This document shows positions 55,472 to 62,458 of a stretch of 64,000 bases of DNA, one piece after another; positions within the stretch are counted from its first letter, which is position 1, and each line of letters starts with the position of its first letter. The position numbers were made by a program, and so were the translations under genes. The stretch comes from Methylocystis sp. Its GTDB lineage: Bacteria; Pseudomonadota; Alphaproteobacteria; Rhizobiales; Beijerinckiaceae. The stretch covers positions 19,023 to 83,022 of the forward strand of contig JALHNQ010000009.1 in assembly GCA_022843405.1 (NCBI GenBank), given 5' to 3'. The notes beneath the pieces were generated by a model. The model had not been told where the DNA came from. It did no database searches and saw only the letters and a program-made list of their open reading frames with translations.

Positions 55472-55516
55472 GTTAACGCCCTCAAATGAAGCAAATCTTA
55501 ATTGCGTGAGGCTGTC

Positions 55517-56305
55517 GTGCCGCAGGCGTCTTCAAGACACATTCGCTTCAAGGGACGGTCCTTTCCCGTTCTGACTCTCGAACCGGAACAGCCGCTCGAA
55601 GGCTGGTTCGAGCAATTGGACGGGCTGCTTGCGCAGTCTCCCGCCTTCTTCAGCCGGAAGTCGATCGTCATCGACGTCGCGAAACTGACGCTGGAACAGG
55701 CGCAGCTGGGCGAACTCCTCGAAAATATCGCCCGACGCGGCATACGCATCATGGGTCTCTCGGGCGTCGACCCTTCATGGGCGACTGACGAACTGCCGCC
55801 GATTCTGGCCGGCGGCCGCGCCACCCCTCAACCGCCGGCGGAAACCGACGCGCTGCCCGCCAAGGACGCAAGCTCCGGAACGCTGACCCCAAGCGAAGAA
55901 TCGGCTTTCAAGGACATTGCGAATGCGCTCGGCGTCAGCGGCGCGCCTGGCGGCGTCGCGTCGGCGACGCCGAGTTCCGGGCCGCTCATCTTGCTGGAGC
56001 CGGTGCGCTCCGGTCAGTCGATCTATCACCCAGAAGGCGACGTGACGGTCATCGGCTCGGTCGCTTCGGGCGCGGAAATCATGGCGGGCGGCTCCGTGCA
56101 TATTTACGGAACGCTGCGCGGCCGCGCCATGGCCGGCGCCTATGGCGAGAAGCGCGCGCGAATCTTCTGCCGCAGGCTCGAAGCCGAGTTGCTTTCGGTT
56201 TGCGGCGTATATCTCACCGCCGAGGAAATCTCGGCGAATGTGCAAAGCCAATCCATTCAGGCCTGGCTCGAAAACGAGACGGTCAAGATCGCACGGCTCG
56301 ATTAA
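55517..56305 (+). CDS. minC: septum-site inhibitor MinC
   Basis: Inhibits FtsZ assembly away from midcell when held on the membrane by MinD. The N-terminal domain (about residues 8-95, IRFKGRSFPVLTLEP) binds FtsZ. After a Pro/Ala-rich linker the C-terminal right-handed beta helix (about 155-260) has VRSGQSIYHPEGDVTVIGSVASGAEIMAGGSVHIYGTLRGRA, the MinD-binding hallmark. GTG 55517 has GAGG six bases upstream; TTG 55502 is the alternative start. It is the first gene of minCDE. Confidence 0.93.
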   Translation: MPQASSRHIRFKGRSFPVLTLEPEQPLEGWFEQLDGLLAQSPAFFSRKSIVIDVAKLTLEQAQLGELLENIARRGIRIMGLSGVDPSWATDELPPILAGGRATPQPPAETDALPAKDASSGTLTPSEESAFKDIANALGVSGAPGGVASATPSSGPLILLEPVRSGQSIYHPEGDVTVIGSVASGAEIMAGGSVHIYGTLRGRAMAGAYGEKRARIFCRRLEAELLSVCGVYLTAEEISANVQSQSIQAWLENETVKIARLD

Positions 56306-56319
56306 TAGAGGACGAGACA

Positions 56320-57135
56320 ATGTCCAAAACTTTGGTGGTCACCTCCGGCAAGGGAGGCGTCGGAAAGACAACGTCGACCGCAGCGCTCGGCGCCGCGCTG
56401 GCGCAGCAGGGTCACAAGGTCGCGGTCGTCGACTTCGACGTCGGCTTGCGCAACCTCGATCTCGTCATGGGCGCCGAGCGGCGCGTGGTCTTCGATCTCA
56501 TTAACGTCGCCCAGGGCGACGCCAAGCTGCATCAGGCGCTGATCCGCGACAAGCGGCTGAGCAATCTCTATCTCCTTCCTGCCTCGCAGACGCGCGACAA
56601 GGACGCCTTGACCGAAGAAGGCGTGCAGCGCGTCATCGGCGAATTGCGCGAAAAGTTCGACTGGATCGTCTGCGACAGTCCCGCCGGCATCGAACGCGGC
56701 GCGACTCTCGCGATGCGCTTCGCCGACGTAGCGGTCGTCGTCGCCAATCCGGAAGTCTCGTCGGTGCGCGATTCCGACCGCATCATCGGTCTCCTCGACG
56801 CCAAGACGGAGCGCGCCGAAAAGGGCGAACGGGTCGAGAAACATCTCTTGCTGACGCGCTATGACGCGGGGCGCGCCAGCCGCGGCGAGATGCTCAGCGT
56901 CGACGACGTGCTCGAAATTCTCTCGATACCGCTGCTTGGAATCGTGCCCGAAAGCGAAGAGGTGCTGCGCGCCTCGAACGTCGGCGCGCCGATCATTCTT
57001 CACAACGCGATGAGCGCGGCGGCGCGCGCCTATACGGATGCGGCGAAGCGGCTGTGCGGCGAAGAGCTTCCGGTGAACATTCCCACAGACAAGAGAGGAC
57101 TTTTCGTCCGGCTCTTTGGTCGGAGGGCGGCATGA
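56320..57135 (+). CDS. minD: septum-site ATPase MinD
   Basis: A 271-residue ParA/MinD ATPase that binds the inner membrane as an ATP dimer and recruits MinC. The deviant Walker A motif is SGKGGVGKTTS (about residues 9-19), switch I VVDFDVGLRNLD, and Walker B region WIVCDSPAGIERG. The C-terminal amphipathic helix GLFVRLFGRRAA is the membrane anchor. GAGGACGAGACA fixes ATG 56320. The gap from minC is 14 bases, and its stop overlaps minE as ATGA. Confidence 0.97.
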   Translation: MSKTLVVTSGKGGVGKTTSTAALGAALAQQGHKVAVVDFDVGLRNLDLVMGAERRVVFDLINVAQGDAKLHQALIRDKRLSNLYLLPASQTRDKDALTEEGVQRVIGELREKFDWIVCDSPAGIERGATLAMRFADVAVVVANPEVSSVRDSDRIIGLLDAKTERAEKGERVEKHLLLTRYDAGRASRGEMLSVDDVLEILSIPLLGIVPESEEVLRASNVGAPIILHNAMSAAARAYTDAAKRLCGEELPVNIPTDKRGLFVRLFGRRAA

Positions 57136-57452
57136 ATATTTTCGGATTGTTCGGGCGCCGCGGCGCCACCGCGCCGGTTGCGCGCGAGCGCCTGCAGATT
57201 CTGCTCGCGCATGAACGCAAATCGGCGCGCGCGTCCAATCTTATCGGCATCCTGCACAAGGAAGTCCTCGCCGCGATCTCCAAGCACATCACGGTCGACC
57301 CCGACAAGGTGATGGTGAAGATGCACCGCAAGGTGGACATGTCGCTGCTCGAAATCGACATCGAGATCGATTCGGACGCGGCGCGCGAAGACGATGCGGG
57401 ATTTGCGGACGATGATGTGTTCGCGGACGATCTGAACGGCAAGGCGGCCTGA
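57132..57452 (+). CDS. minE: MinE topological specificity factor
   Basis: A 106-residue protein that stimulates MinD ATPase and sets the pole-to-pole oscillation. The N-terminal NIFGLFGRRG membrane helix, the anti-MinCD region ARERLQILLAHERKSA and the dimer domain (ILHKEVLAAISKHITVDPDKVMVKM) are all present. The C-terminal 25 residues are unusually acidic (DEDDAGFADDDVFADD-like). GGAGGGCGGC upstream and the overlap with minD show translational coupling. Confidence 0.96.
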   Translation: MNIFGLFGRRGATAPVARERLQILLAHERKSARASNLIGILHKEVLAAISKHITVDPDKVMVKMHRKVDMSLLEIDIEIDSDAAREDDAGFADDDVFADDLNGKAA

Positions 57453-57468
57453 CCGGCCGCCGCCTTTT
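57441..57468 (+). terminator. terminator overlapping the minE stop
   Basis: A GC-rich hairpin, GGCGGCC-TGACC-GGCCGCC, includes the minE TGA in its loop and is followed by GCCTTTTC. It probably ends the minCDE transcript. Confidence 0.65.
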
Positions 57469-57580
57469 CATGCAACGACTGGGTCTTTGACGCTGGCGTT
57501 CAGCACTGAGCGGGCCGGCGGCGCAAAAAAAATCTCACCCGCCTATTATCGTTTCACATCAATATGGCTGAACCATCAGG

Positions 57581-57609
57581 CCCATATTAATGGCTACCAT
57601 TAATATGGG
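57581..57609. promoter_or_regulatory. 13-bp-arm dyad in AT-rich region
   Basis: CCCATATTAATGG-CTA-CCATTAATATGGG is a perfect inverted repeat with a 3-base loop in an AT-rich tract. It lies about 150 bases upstream of the DUF2852 gene and 130 past minE. The rest of the 300-base gap holds no gene. An operator is more likely than a terminator because no GC-rich stem or T-run is present. Confidence 0.45.
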
Positions 57610-57756
57610 TCTTCTAATTCCAATTATCCCTCCAGCGAATATTTGGCCGCTTAGTCCAGCCGCGGCCGTGTTGCCCTTGCGCCAATGTTAATGCATATTA
57701 CATTGCTGTCGGCCCCGCTTTGCGGCGGGCGGCCGTTGACCAAACTGGAGCCCATC

Positions 57757-58242
57757 ATGAGCTGCCATCGTCATTCTCACATGTCGTCATCCCGAGAGGG
57801 CGGATCGCCCTGGGGCCATTGCGGGCGCATGTCCTGGAAGCCCTATGAGATCGCCGCGGTGATCCTTGCGTTTTTCATCTTCTGGCCGCTCGGACTCGCG
57901 ATCCTGCTGTGGAAGCTTTGGCAGCGCAGCCAGGGCTTCGAGGGCGATTTCTTCGCCTTCGCGCAGGAGCAGGGCGCGCGGGTGAAAGAAGCCGTGAGCG
58001 GCGTCGCCCGGGAGGGTTCGGCCGCTTGGCGTGGTCCGTCCTTCATGCGCTCGACCGGCAATGTCGCCTTCGACGAATGGCGCGAAGGCGAACTTGCGCG
58101 TCTCGAGGAAGAGCGCCGCAAGCTCGCCGAAGCTGAGCGCGACTTCGCAGAACATATCGACCAGCTGCGCCGCGCCCGTGACCGGGAGGAGTTCGAATCC
58201 TTCATGCGCGGCCGCAAGCCTGGCGAGAGCAAAGGCGCATAG
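57757..58242 (+). CDS. DUF2852-family membrane protein
   Basis: A 161-residue protein with a His/Ser-rich N terminus (SCHRHSHMSSSREGG), one strong membrane span (about residues 27-50, IAAVILAFFIFWPLGLAILLW), a linker, and a charged C-terminal coiled coil (about 110-150, ELARLEEERRKLAEAERDFAEHI). This is the DUF2852 layout found in Hyphomicrobiales; function unknown. GGAG six bases upstream selects ATG 57757 rather than an in-frame ATG 24 codons earlier. Confidence 0.82.
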   Translation: MSCHRHSHMSSSREGGSPWGHCGRMSWKPYEIAAVILAFFIFWPLGLAILLWKLWQRSQGFEGDFFAFAQEQGARVKEAVSGVAREGSAAWRGPSFMRSTGNVAFDEWREGELARLEEERRKLAEAERDFAEHIDQLRRARDREEFESFMRGRKPGESKGA

Positions 58243-58303
58243 AGCGGCTTGGGCGAAGCGTAGAGGAGCGCCAACCGAGCAAGCGCCGCCCTGAACAATG
58301 AGA

Positions 58304-58333
58304 GGCGCAAATCGGTGACGTCCGATTTGCGCC
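58304..58333. terminator. 12-bp-arm hairpin after the DUF2852 gene
   Basis: GGCGCAAATCGG-TGACGT-CCGATTTGCGCC is a perfect inverted repeat 60 bases past the stop. It is a candidate terminator, though no T-run follows. The remaining 290-base gap shows no gene. Confidence 0.4.
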
Positions 58334-58533
58334 GGGAGCGTTCATTTAGGGTGCCGCTCCGATGACTTGTTGCGACTTATCCGTTATAGGTAGGGAACGT
58401 CCGTCGTCCGAGACGCTTGGCCGTAGCGTCGCATCCGGGACGCGTTCTGACCACTATAGGACGCTTGCGCAGAAGTAGGTCTTTCGAGCGACCTTCCCTG
58501 CCGCCTGCGTCGACCGAAAGATTTCCTGCTTCA

Positions 58534-59100
58534 ATGCGCCAGCCCACTCGCCCGTTCATAACGGCCTATAAAGGTCGGTCTTCCAAATCCCGGACCGCCA
58601 ATCCGTGGAAGATCGAAGAGACCGAAAATGCCGATGGGAACCCGTCGCCGAAGGAGCCGAGCGCTTCGGCTTACCATGAGATCGAACGCGACCCTTCATA
58701 TTTGGCGGCTCTAGACGCAGCTGACGCGGTTTTCGGCGGCAAGGCGGTTGAGCTTCCCCTAATTCCGCCGGGCCGTCAGGGGCGAGTGCTCCCGAATCTG
58801 CTGCAAGACGAGGCCATAAGCGCTCCTCCGGCAAGCGCCGAATCAACCAAGGCGCGTCGTGTGCGGCGGCCCGCCAAAGTCGCAGAAGCCGTTCGTGCTG
58901 AACCCAAGAAGGCGAAGCCGCGGACAGTCGCGGTCGCGCCCGCTCCCCCCGTGCAGCGAGCGAAAGAGCGCGAACCGGCGGCAGTCGTTCCAGATCGGTC
59001 ATCCCGGTCGAGGAGGACGATTCAGAAGAAGTGGGTCTGGAAGACCGAACTCAAGGCCGGCGAAAACTGGAAGCGGCGCTTGAGCAGATTTGCGCGCTGA
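58534..59100 (+). CDS. basic protein of unknown function
   Basis: A 188-residue, Lys/Arg/Pro-rich soluble protein. The N-terminal RQPTRPFITAYKGRSSKSR segment resembles short conserved openings of Hyphomicrobiales hypothetical proteins. The middle (ASAYHEIERDPSYLAALDAAD) may form a small helical unit, and the C-terminal part (about 105-165) is low-complexity KPRTVAVAPAPPV-type sequence ending in WVWKTELKAGENWKRRL. No family recognised. The start is uncertain; ATG 58534 is chosen because the frame before it is Arg-rich and unsupported. Confidence 0.5.
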   Translation: MRQPTRPFITAYKGRSSKSRTANPWKIEETENADGNPSPKEPSASAYHEIERDPSYLAALDAADAVFGGKAVELPLIPPGRQGRVLPNLLQDEAISAPPASAESTKARRVRRPAKVAEAVRAEPKKAKPRTVAVAPAPPVQRAKEREPAAVVPDRSSRSRRTIQKKWVWKTELKAGENWKRRLSRFAR

Positions 59101-59230
59101 TCGCGCCTGGCGTATCGCCGGGCGCGATGATTCCGCAGGCGTGCGAATCCCGCGCCACAGCCGGCAAATATCTGACCATTAACCAAGATTTTCGACCCCG
59201 CTTTAACGGCCCGGCGCCAAGTCTCGCGGC

Positions 59231-60187
59231 ATGTTCCGCCGCGTCCGTCAACCGCTGCTTATGCTGGCGCTCGCCGCGGCGACGCTGTCCGCCTGCTCGA
59301 TCGGCCAGAAACCGCAGCGGCCGGCCTGGCGCACGCAGGCTGAAAACGCCTGTCTCGCGGAGAGACGGGTCGCCCCGACCGAATACATCGCGCTTGCGCC
59401 AGAGGTCGACGGGCCGGGCATCTGCGGTCTCACCAAACCTTTCAAGGTGGCGGCGCTTCAGGGCGGCGCCGTCGCCTTCAACGCGACCGCGACGCTCGAC
59501 TGTTCAATGGTCGCGGAACTCGACGCCTGGCTCGCCGACACCGTGCAGCCCGCCGCCCAGGCGCGGTTCGGGCAGCAAATCGTCCAGATCAATTCGATGG
59601 GCTCTTACGCCTGCCGCGGCATGAACAATCAGCGCGGGGCGCAGCTTTCCGAACACGCCTTCGGCAATGCGCTCGACATCGGCGGCTTCACGCTCGCCGA
59701 CGGCCGCGAGATCACGCTTGTCCGCGACTGGGGCCACGGCGACGCGCAGACCCGCGCCTTTCTGATGGACGTGCATCGCGGCGCATGCGGCCATTTCTCG
59801 ACGGTGCTGGCGCCCGGCTCCAACGCCTTCCACTACAACCATATGCACGTCGATCTGGCGATGCACGGCCGCTCCGGGCGCAGCATCTGCAAGCCCGAGC
59901 CGCAGGAGACTCTGCCGCCGCCGGAGTCCTCGCCGCTCGTCGCGCAGGGTCGCGCGCCGGCGCCCGGCGCCGAGGAAGAGACCGACAATGACACGACCGG
60001 CAAGCCGCCGCTCGCCGCTTTCGAGGGACCCGGAGTCGGGGCGCGGGACGGGCTTGGATCGCTCGCCGGACCCGAGGCCTATGCGCCGCCGCCGTCCCCG
60101 CCGCTGCTGCCGCGACGCGACGGAATTGGCCAGCTCATCGACGATTCGGATCAGACCTCGAGTATCGGCCGGGGGAGGAGATTATAG
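59231..60187 (+). CDS. extensin-family lipoprotein
   Basis: A 318-residue envelope protein. The signal peptide ends in lipobox TLSACS (Cys about residue 22). The extensin-like C-terminal domain (about 45-220) has ICGLTKPFKVAAL, SYACRGMNNQRGAQLSEHAFGNALDIGGF and FHYNHMHVDL, with His and Asp arranged as in D-Ala-D-Ala peptidase-like (VanY/MepA-related) zinc sites. A Pro-rich tail follows. A role in peptidoglycan trimming is plausible. Its stop overlaps the convergent hicA stop by 6 bases. Confidence 0.85.
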   Translation: MFRRVRQPLLMLALAAATLSACSIGQKPQRPAWRTQAENACLAERRVAPTEYIALAPEVDGPGICGLTKPFKVAALQGGAVAFNATATLDCSMVAELDAWLADTVQPAAQARFGQQIVQINSMGSYACRGMNNQRGAQLSEHAFGNALDIGGFTLADGREITLVRDWGHGDAQTRAFLMDVHRGACGHFSTVLAPGSNAFHYNHMHVDLAMHGRSGRSICKPEPQETLPPPESSPLVAQGRAPAPGAEEETDNDTTGKPPLAAFEGPGVGARDGLGSLAGPEAYAPPPSPPLLPRRDGIGQLIDDSDQTSSIGRGRRL

Positions 60188-60394
60188 GTCTTCCGGATTC
60201 AGTCCCGTTCGCTTGGCGATCCTCGCCAACATTCGCGGTCCGATTTCTTCGCCGTCGTGAAAAGCAAATATGAAATCAGGAAATCCAACCTTCCCATAGG
60301 TCCGGTGAGAGCCGGCTGACCGCTTTTCGGTCCAGCCTTTCCTTTCCAGCGCCGCACGAACACGCTTCGCCTTTACGCTCGGCCATGGCGTCAT
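60182..60394 (-). CDS. hicA: HicA-family toxin (mRNA interferase)
   Basis: A 70-residue toxin with a double-stranded RNA-binding fold. It has VKAKRVRAALERKGWTEKRSAGSHRTY, with the catalytic His30 in the GSH motif. HicA cleaves mRNA when free. The start overlaps the hicB stop as ATGA, giving antitoxin-first order and coupled synthesis. The catalytic His is intact, so it is probably active. Confidence 0.88.
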   Translation of the reverse strand: MTPWPSVKAKRVRAALERKGWTEKRSAGSHRTYGKVGFPDFIFAFHDGEEIGPRMLARIAKRTGLNPEDL

Positions 60395-60597
60395 GCGGCC
60401 GCGAAAGTGATCTGAATCGGCTCGGCTGGGCGTTCGCCATGTTCAATGCGGTCGGCGATCACGCGCAAGGCGAGCGCCTCCGCCTGAGCGAGCGCCTCGT
60501 CGCGGGTGGCTGCATAGGTCAGCACGCCCGGTATTTCCATGATTTCCGCGATCCAGCGGCCGTCCGCTTCCTGTTCGGTCTCTACAGTCAGTTTCAT
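60391..60597 (-). CDS. hicB: HicB-family antitoxin
   Basis: A 68-residue HicB antitoxin with the partial RNase H fold seen in TVETEQEADGRWIAEIMEIPGV and ATRDEALAQAEALALRVIADRIE. It lacks an added C-terminal DNA-binding domain, so it is the short form. It lies just upstream of hicA and overlaps it by 4 bases. Confidence 0.88.
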   Translation of the reverse strand: MKLTVETEQEADGRWIAEIMEIPGVLTYAATRDEALAQAEALALRVIADRIEHGERPAEPIQITFAAA

Positions 60598-60604
60598 CGC
60601 CGCT

Positions 60605-60886
60605 TCACCGCTTCGCGCCGGTCATACTCATCAGCCGCAGGATGAGCCACGCCGGCACGACGAAGACGGCGCCGGCGAGCACATAGCTGACAAGCTCCCT
60701 CACGGCGCCGAAGCCCAGCTGATAGATGCGGTCGAAGAACGCCTGCACGCCATGCAAAATGTCGATCGGACGCAACTCAAGCCACATCAGCAGGGCGCCG
60801 ACGACGAGCGAAATGACGAACAGCCGCACGAAAGTATTGAGCGGCGAGCCGCCGAGGAAATGTTCAAGCGTATTGTTCGACGCCAT
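60605..60886 (-). CDS. DUF6460-like small membrane protein
   Basis: A 93-residue protein with two membrane spans (about residues 20-40, VRLFVISLVVGALLMWLEL, and 65-88) and the opening ASNNTLEHFLGGSPLNTFVRL, typical of a small Hyphomicrobiales membrane family (DUF6460-like). AGGAAACCAGAGAG before ATG 60886 supports this start; a GTG at 61015 would add 43 hydrophilic residues. Function unknown. Confidence 0.68.
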   Translation of the reverse strand: MASNNTLEHFLGGSPLNTFVRLFVISLVVGALLMWLELRPIDILHGVQAFFDRIYQLGFGAVRELVSYVLAGAVFVVPAWLILRLMSMTGAKR

Positions 60887-61067
60887 CTCTCTGGTTTCCT
60901 GTGAAATTTCATCGGAGCCCGGCAGCAGCGGCGCGGCGCGCTCGGCCTCTGGCCGCTCTGGCCGGCGCGGCTTGTCGAGATGCGGCCAATTGGCGAAAGG
61001 TCCCTGATCACTCACGCCGGGCGCATCCTCATGGCCTCCGCGGAGCCGACCTTCACCGAGCTGGCCC

Positions 61068-61499
61068 TCACAGCGCGCCTCCGGGCGGCGCCTCTTCGCG
61101 GAAGAGGCGCATTATGCGGCGCAAAAACCGCTCGGTAAAGGAGAGCGCGCGCTCGAACTCCTCTTCGGTGGGCGCCGCGTTCGGCCTTGCCGCCGGCGGG
61201 GCGGGCCCGGCTTCGGCGCGGGCTTTGAGTGCGGCGTTCTCCTTGCGCAGCCGGTCGATCTCCGCCTCGAGCGCGGCGCGCTCCTCGGCGCCGAGCCGAC
61301 ACACGGTGACGCCATCCTTGACCGAACAATAGGAGACCGCGCCGGTCTCCTTGTTCAGCCGGACATAACCGCCCTCGGCCGGCGTCAGCGCGAAGCGCTC
61401 GCCCTCCGGCGCGACGATCGGCGGCGTCTCGGCGGCGGCCGGCGATCCAAAGCCTCCGGCGAGAAGGATGCCGAGAAGAATAGGCCACGCCTCTTTCAT
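61068..61499 (-). CDS. exported coiled-coil protein
   Basis: A 143-residue exported protein: signal peptide (about residues 1-23, ending SPAAAE), a short domain with YCSVKDGVTVCRL (two Cys), a coiled coil (about 74-96, ERAALEAEIDRLRKENAALKAR), a Pro/Ala linker and a basic C-terminal helix (ERALSFTERFLRRIMRLF). No family is recognised. ATG 61499 is chosen because the signal peptide starts there. Confidence 0.68.
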   Translation of the reverse strand: MKEAWPILLGILLAGGFGSPAAAETPPIVAPEGERFALTPAEGGYVRLNKETGAVSYCSVKDGVTVCRLGAEERAALEAEIDRLRKENAALKARAEAGPAPPAARPNAAPTEEEFERALSFTERFLRRIMRLFREEAPPGGAL

Positions 61500-61615
61500 G
61501 GGTCGCCGCTCGTTCGAGGAAGCTGGCTCGCAGATGGGCGCTCGGCGTTTCCGCGTCAACCTCGGGCGCATCGGCCGCGCTTGAACGCCGCGGCGCGCTC
61601 GGCCATATAGCTGTA

Positions 61616-61640
61616 GCCGGAGCGCTTCGCGGGCTCCGGC
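61616..61640 (+). promoter_or_regulatory. hairpin in the leader of the Hsp20 gene
   Basis: GCCGGAGC-N9-GCTCCGGC is a perfect 8-bp inverted repeat ending 29 bases before the Hsp20 ATG. It could be part of a heat-responsive leader, but the conserved ROSE sequence is not seen. Confidence 0.25.
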
Positions 61641-61669
61641 GAAAGAGGCGCCAACAGGGCTTCAGTGAA

Positions 61670-62095
61670 ATGTCGCGTCCGCCGCTCAATTCGCCGTTCA
61701 TGCTCGGATTCGATGAAATCGAACGGGCGCTCGACCGGGTCGCCCGCACCGCCTCGGACGGCTACCCGCCCTATAATATCGAGCGCCTTCCGCGCAGCGA
61801 CGAGGCGCCGGAGCGGCTTCGGATCACGCTCGCCGTCGCCGGCTTCACCCGCGACCATCTCGACGTCTCGCTCGAAGAGAACCAGCTCGTCATCCGCGGG
61901 CGCCAGACCGAGGAGCGGGAGCGGCATTTTCTGCATCGCGGCATCGCCGCAAGGCAGTTTCAGCGCGCCTTTCTCCTGGCCGAAGGCATGCAGGTGCTGG
62001 GCGCCGATCTCGTCAACGGGCTGCTGTCCATCGATCTGGCGCGGCCCGAGCCGGAGCGGGTGATCAAGAAGATCGAAATCGCGGCGCGCGACTGA
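61670..62095 (+). CDS. small heat shock protein, Hsp20 family
   Basis: A 141-residue alpha-crystallin-type chaperone that holds unfolding proteins. The core (about residues 36-130) has LRITLAVAGFTRDHLDVSLEENQLVIRG and FQRAFLLAEGMQVLGADLVNGLLSIDL, and the C-terminal tail carries ERVIKKIEIAARD with the I-x-I motif. It resembles IbpA/HspA. No strong ribosome site is visible. Confidence 0.92.
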   Translation: MSRPPLNSPFMLGFDEIERALDRVARTASDGYPPYNIERLPRSDEAPERLRITLAVAGFTRDHLDVSLEENQLVIRGRQTEERERHFLHRGIAARQFQRAFLLAEGMQVLGADLVNGLLSIDLARPEPERVIKKIEIAARD

Positions 62096-62221
62096 GGGCC
62101 GCCGTCCGTTGGGTCGAATCTGCGGCTTTTCGCCTTTTTCCGCACGCTCGAGGCCGTCCTCTCCAGTAAGATCGACGCCCATGAGACAAATGGCTTCGCT
62201 ATCGACCACGACCGCCGACAG

Positions 62222-62410
62222 CTTGCCGACGCAGGGGAATCGGGTGAAGGATTGTTTTCCTCACCCTCATCCTGAGGAGCCGCCGCAGGCGGCGTCTCGA
62301 AGGACGAGGGTGAGGAAAACATACGCGAAGCCGGGCTTCCCCGTCCTTCGAGACGCGCGCTGCGCGCGCTCCTCAGGATGAGGAAGCCCTTCACCCGATC
62401 GCCCTGCTTG
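62222..62410. repeat. composite palindromic repeat (CCTCATCCTGAGGAGC type)
   Basis: Two inverted halves, TCACCCTCATCCTGAGGAGC ... GTCTCGAAGGACGAGGGTGA and GTCCTTCGAGACGC ... GCTCCTCAGGATGAGG, are framed by outer arms GGGAATCGGGTGAAGG and CCTTCACCCGATCGCCC. This is a common alphaproteobacterial intergenic palindrome. It fills most of the 363-base gap between the Hsp20 and CorC genes; the rest of that gap (62096-62221) holds no supported gene. Confidence 0.8.
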
Positions 62411-62458
62411 CCGACGCGATTTGCTTGAGAGCCGCCGCAGAAAGCCCTATCAGGACCC

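Noticed and set aside
58185..58215. GAGTTCGAATCC resembling a tRNA T-loop
   Set aside because: It lies inside the DUF2852 coding sequence and no acceptor, D or anticodon arm surrounds it.
61556..62209. 218-codon reading frame antisense to the Hsp20 gene
   Set aside because: It is a GC-driven shadow of a clear Hsp20 gene; its part outside that gene (62100-62209) is protein-like but too short to support.
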